NCBI GenBank assembly: GCA_017413145.1
Contig: JAFPUX010000353.1
Location: 1 to 7,270 of the forward strand
Length of the DNA: 7,270 bases
Direction of reading: 5' to 3'
From: Kiritimatiellia bacterium
GTDB taxonomy: Bacteria; Verrucomicrobiota; Kiritimatiellia; RFP12; UBA3636
Positions within the stretch are counted from its first letter, which is position 1. Each line of letters starts with the position of its first letter. Below the pieces are notes generated by a model. That model had not been told where the DNA came from and made no database searches. It saw only the letters and a list, made by a program, of their open reading frames with translations. Of the stretch, positions 5,502-7,270 are shown one piece after another. Position numbers and translations under genes: made by a program.

Positions 5502-6337
5502 TAGACGCGGGCCGTGCCGGGGGAGGGAAGGGGGAAGTCGCCCTTGCCGTCCGCGGCCTTGGCGGCGGCGGCGCGCGCCTTTTCGCGGGCGAGGAACTCG
5601 GCCGCGAGGGCGAAATAGGCCTGCGCGACGGGCGCGTTCGGCGCATAGGCGACGAGCGGGATGCCGTAGGACGGCGCTTCGCCGGCGCGCACGCTGCGCG
5701 GGATGACCGTCTTGTAGACGGCGTCCGCGTAGTGGTCGCGCACCTGCGCGACGACTTCGTCCGCGAGGCGGGTGCGGGAATACATCGTCATCGCGATGCC
5801 CTCGATCCGCAGCGAGGGGTTTGCGCCCGTGGCGCGCATGCGCTCCACGAGCTGGAGGATGACGGACAGGCCCTCCATCGCGTAGTATTCGCACTGCATC
5901 GGCACGAGCACCGCGTCCGCCGCGGCGAGCGCATTGCTCATGAGGATGCCGAGCGAGGGCGGGCAGTCGATCAAAACGTAGTCGAAGACGCGCGAATCGA
6001 CGACCGGCTTGAGGACGTCCGCGACGCCGTGCAGGTGGTCCGCGCGGCGCGCCAGTTCGATCTCGACCCCGGCGAGGTTCACCTCGGCGGGGACGAGATT
6101 GACGTGTTCGACGGTGGTGCCGACGATGAAGTCGGCCGTGTTCGCCGCGTCGAGGAGCGCGCCGTAGAGCGACACGCCCTCCTTCGGCTCGACGCCGAGG
6201 CCGCTCGTCGCGTTCGCCTGCGGGTCGAGGTCGACCACGAGGACGGTCTTGCGGCGGGCGGCCAGGGCGGCGGCGAGGTTGACCACGGTGGTGGTCTTGC
6301 CCACCCCGCCCTTCTGGTTCGCGACGGCGACGATCAC
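5501..6337 (-). CDS. parA: ParA/Soj-family partitioning ATPase
   Basis: A 278-residue deviant-Walker ATPase of the ParA/MinD superfamily; such proteins bind DNA non-specifically as ATP dimers and act with ParB-parS in chromosome segregation. The deviant Walker A box is NQKGGVGKTTT (residues 7-17, signature Lys9 and catalytic Lys14). Walker A' is VLVVDLDPQANAT (32-44) and Walker B is YVLIDCPPSLG (120-130, Asp124). Later ParA features also fit: VPMQCEYYAMEGL (145-157) and VIPRSVRAGEAPSYG (211-225). About 25 Ala/Lys-rich residues form the tail. The start is GTG at 6337-6335, because MIVAVANQKGG is the family's beginning and CGGGAG lies seven bases upstream. It follows tsf after 19 bases and precedes hisF by 18. 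No parB follows, which is unusual for Soj; an orphan ParA-like positioning ATPase is the alternative. Confidence 0.92.
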   Translation of the reverse strand: MIVAVANQKGGVGKTTTVVNLAAALAARRKTVLVVDLDPQANATSGLGVEPKEGVSLYGALLDAANTADFIVGTTVEHVNLVPAEVNLAGVEIELARRADHLHGVADVLKPVVDSRVFDYVLIDCPPSLGILMSNALAAADAVLVPMQCEYYAMEGLSVILQLVERMRATGANPSLRIEGIAMTMYSRTRLADEVVAQVRDHYADAVYKTVIPRSVRAGEAPSYGIPLVAYAPNAPVAQAYFALAAEFLAREKARAAAAKAADGKGDFPLPSPGTARV

Positions 6338-6356
6338 GGCCGGGCTCCCGGTTCGG

Positions 6357-7229
6357 CTAGGCGCCGAGGGCGTAGCGGACGAAGCGGCGGACGACGATCT
6401 CGTCGCCGAGCTTCTTGGCGACGCCGGCGACGATCTGCGCGACGGTGGCCTTCTCGCCGGGCGCGTTCTTCACGAACGCCTGGTCGACGAGACAGACGTC
6501 GGCGTAGAACTTGCCGATCTGGCCCATGGCGATCTTCTTGAGGATCTCCGGGGGCTTGGGCTTGCCGCCTTTCTCGGCCTGCTCGGCCTCGAGCTTCTTC
6601 GCGTTGATCTCCATCTCCTGGTCGATCACGTCCTGCGGGACCTGCGTGCGGTCGAGCCAGCGGGGCTCGGCGGAGGTGATCTGGAGCGTGAGGTCCTTCA
6701 CGAGCTGCTGGAATTCGGGAGCGGCGAGGGTCTCTTCCTTGCCGACGCCGACCTCCACGATGGTGCCGGCCTTGCCGCCCATGTGGATGTAGCTCTGCAG
6801 CACGCCCGTGCCCTGGAGCTCGAGCTTGTCGCCGCGGCGGATTTCGACCTTCTCGCCGACCTTGGCGATGAGGGCCTTCTTGTCCTCGGCGAGCTTGCCC
6901 TCGAGGTCGGCCTCGCCGTCGAGCGCCGCGTCCGCGACCTTGTCGACGAACGCCTTGAAGTCGGCGCTGTTCGCGACGAAGTCGGTCTCGCAGTTCACTT
7001 CGACGATGGCGATCTTGGAGCCGCAGGAGCAGAGCTTCGCGTAGACGAGGCCTTCCTTGGCGGACTTCTCCGCGCGCTTGGCGGAGACGGCGGCGCCGAG
7101 CTCGCGGAGGAGCTTCACGGCGGCGTCGTAGTCGCCCTCGGTCTTGACGAGGGCCTTCTTGCATTCCATCATGCTCACGCCGGTCATCTGGCGGAGCTTC
7201 ATCCCGTCGGAGGCGGTGATCGTGGCCAT
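6357..7229 (-). CDS. tsf: Translation elongation factor Ts
   Basis: Guanine-nucleotide exchange factor that releases GDP from EF-Tu during translation. At 290 residues it is a full-length two-subdomain EF-Ts. The N-terminal UBA-like module is clear: ITASDGMKLRQMTGVSMMECKKAL within residues 4-27, with the conserved TG...MM.CKKAL pattern. The EF-Tu contact motif TDFVAN is at residues 82-87, preceded by VNCE. The second half includes SYIHMGGKAGTIVEV (146-160) and a coiled-coil-like charged segment (about 203-222), and it ends VVRRFVRYALGA. The ATG at 7229 is supported by AAGGA seven bases upstream and by the canonical MATITAS start. It follows the probable rpsB end by 21 bases, as in most bacteria. 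Downstream comes a ParA gene rather than the common pyrH-frr. Confidence 0.98.
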   Translation of the reverse strand: MATITASDGMKLRQMTGVSMMECKKALVKTEGDYDAAVKLLRELGAAVSAKRAEKSAKEGLVYAKLCSCGSKIAIVEVNCETDFVANSADFKAFVDKVADAALDGEADLEGKLAEDKKALIAKVGEKVEIRRGDKLELQGTGVLQSYIHMGGKAGTIVEVGVGKEETLAAPEFQQLVKDLTLQITSAEPRWLDRTQVPQDVIDQEMEINAKKLEAEQAEKGGKPKPPEILKKIAMGQIGKFYADVCLVDQAFVKNAPGEKATVAQIVAGVAKKLGDEIVVRRFVRYALGA

Positions 7230-7250
7230 TTTCGGTTCCTTTCGTGTTCG

Positions 7251-7270
7251 TTATTCGGCGGGCTTCTCGG
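7251..7270 (-). CDS. rpsB: C-terminal end of upstream gene, probably ribosomal protein S2
   Basis: Only the last codons are present: on the minus strand, Glu-Lys-Pro-Ala-Glu followed by TAA at 7253-7251. The identity rests on position alone. rpsB directly precedes tsf in most bacteria, and S2 proteins often end in an acidic/alanine-rich extension, which this tail fits. The tail itself is too short to prove it. Confidence 0.5.

Noticed and set aside
3138..5894. A 918-residue open frame on the minus strand covering the glycan transferase and running on upstream
   Set aside because: Only the part from 4694 is protein-like. Upstream it overlaps hisF and the ParA gene in another frame and is Arg/Pro/Gly-rich nonsense typical of GC-rich DNA.
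6340..6351. Inverted repeat CCGGG/CCCGG in the tsf-parA gap
   Set aside because: Five base pairs with a two-base loop is expected by chance in such GC-rich DNA.
4778..6541. A 587-residue plus-strand open frame
   Set aside because: It is antisense to hisF, parA and the end of tsf, which are recognised with intact motifs. Its composition (Arg, Asp, Val, His) is that of an antisense shadow.

Overview
The window is a compact, very GC-rich bacterial chromosome segment. Every gene I can support lies on the minus strand, so transcription runs from high to low coordinates. The gene set (rpsB end, tsf, a ParA ATPase, hisF, miaB, purN) is core chromosomal. There is no insertion sequence, phage gene, tRNA, rRNA or CRISPR array. 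The organism cannot be fixed from sequence alone. High GC, ribosome-binding sites missing before several genes, heptameric spacer repeats and the HisF and EF-Ts subtypes would fit a Verrucomicrobiota/Kiritimatiellae-like or deltaproteobacteria-like lineage. That placement is tentative inference.

Right half (about 7270 to 3138): the extreme C-terminus of what is probably ribosomal protein S2, then tsf, a Soj/ParA-type ATPase, hisF, and a 518-residue putative glycan-polymer transferase with a duplicated N-terminal module. Gaps of 21, 19, 18 and 8 bases suggest one transcription unit mixing translation, chromosome partitioning, histidine synthesis and surface-polymer assembly. The usual partners pyrH, parB and hisH are absent from their expected places.

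Middle (3137 to 931): a 73-base spacer carrying eight tandem 7-bp units leads into miaB (tRNA methylthiotransferase). miaB contains an almost perfect 45-bp GC-rich palindrome read in frame as a linker. A 130-base spacer with a plausible extended -10 promoter and a second, degenerate heptamer run leads into purN (GAR formyltransferase).

Left end (930 to 1): a good sigma70-type promoter overlapping the purN stop codon precedes a 105-residue Ala/Pro-rich protein with one membrane segment. A GTG-started TadC-like (type II secretion F domain) membrane protein follows and runs off the window. These two form a probable two-gene unit, possibly the edge of a Tad pilus/secretion locus.

The most interesting structures are the palindrome inside miaB, the heptamer runs just before two start codons that lack Shine-Dalgarno sequences, and the uncharacterised small membrane protein paired with TadC. 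No non-coding stretch exceeds 130 bases, and I found no convincing intrinsic terminator (GC hairpin followed by a T-run).
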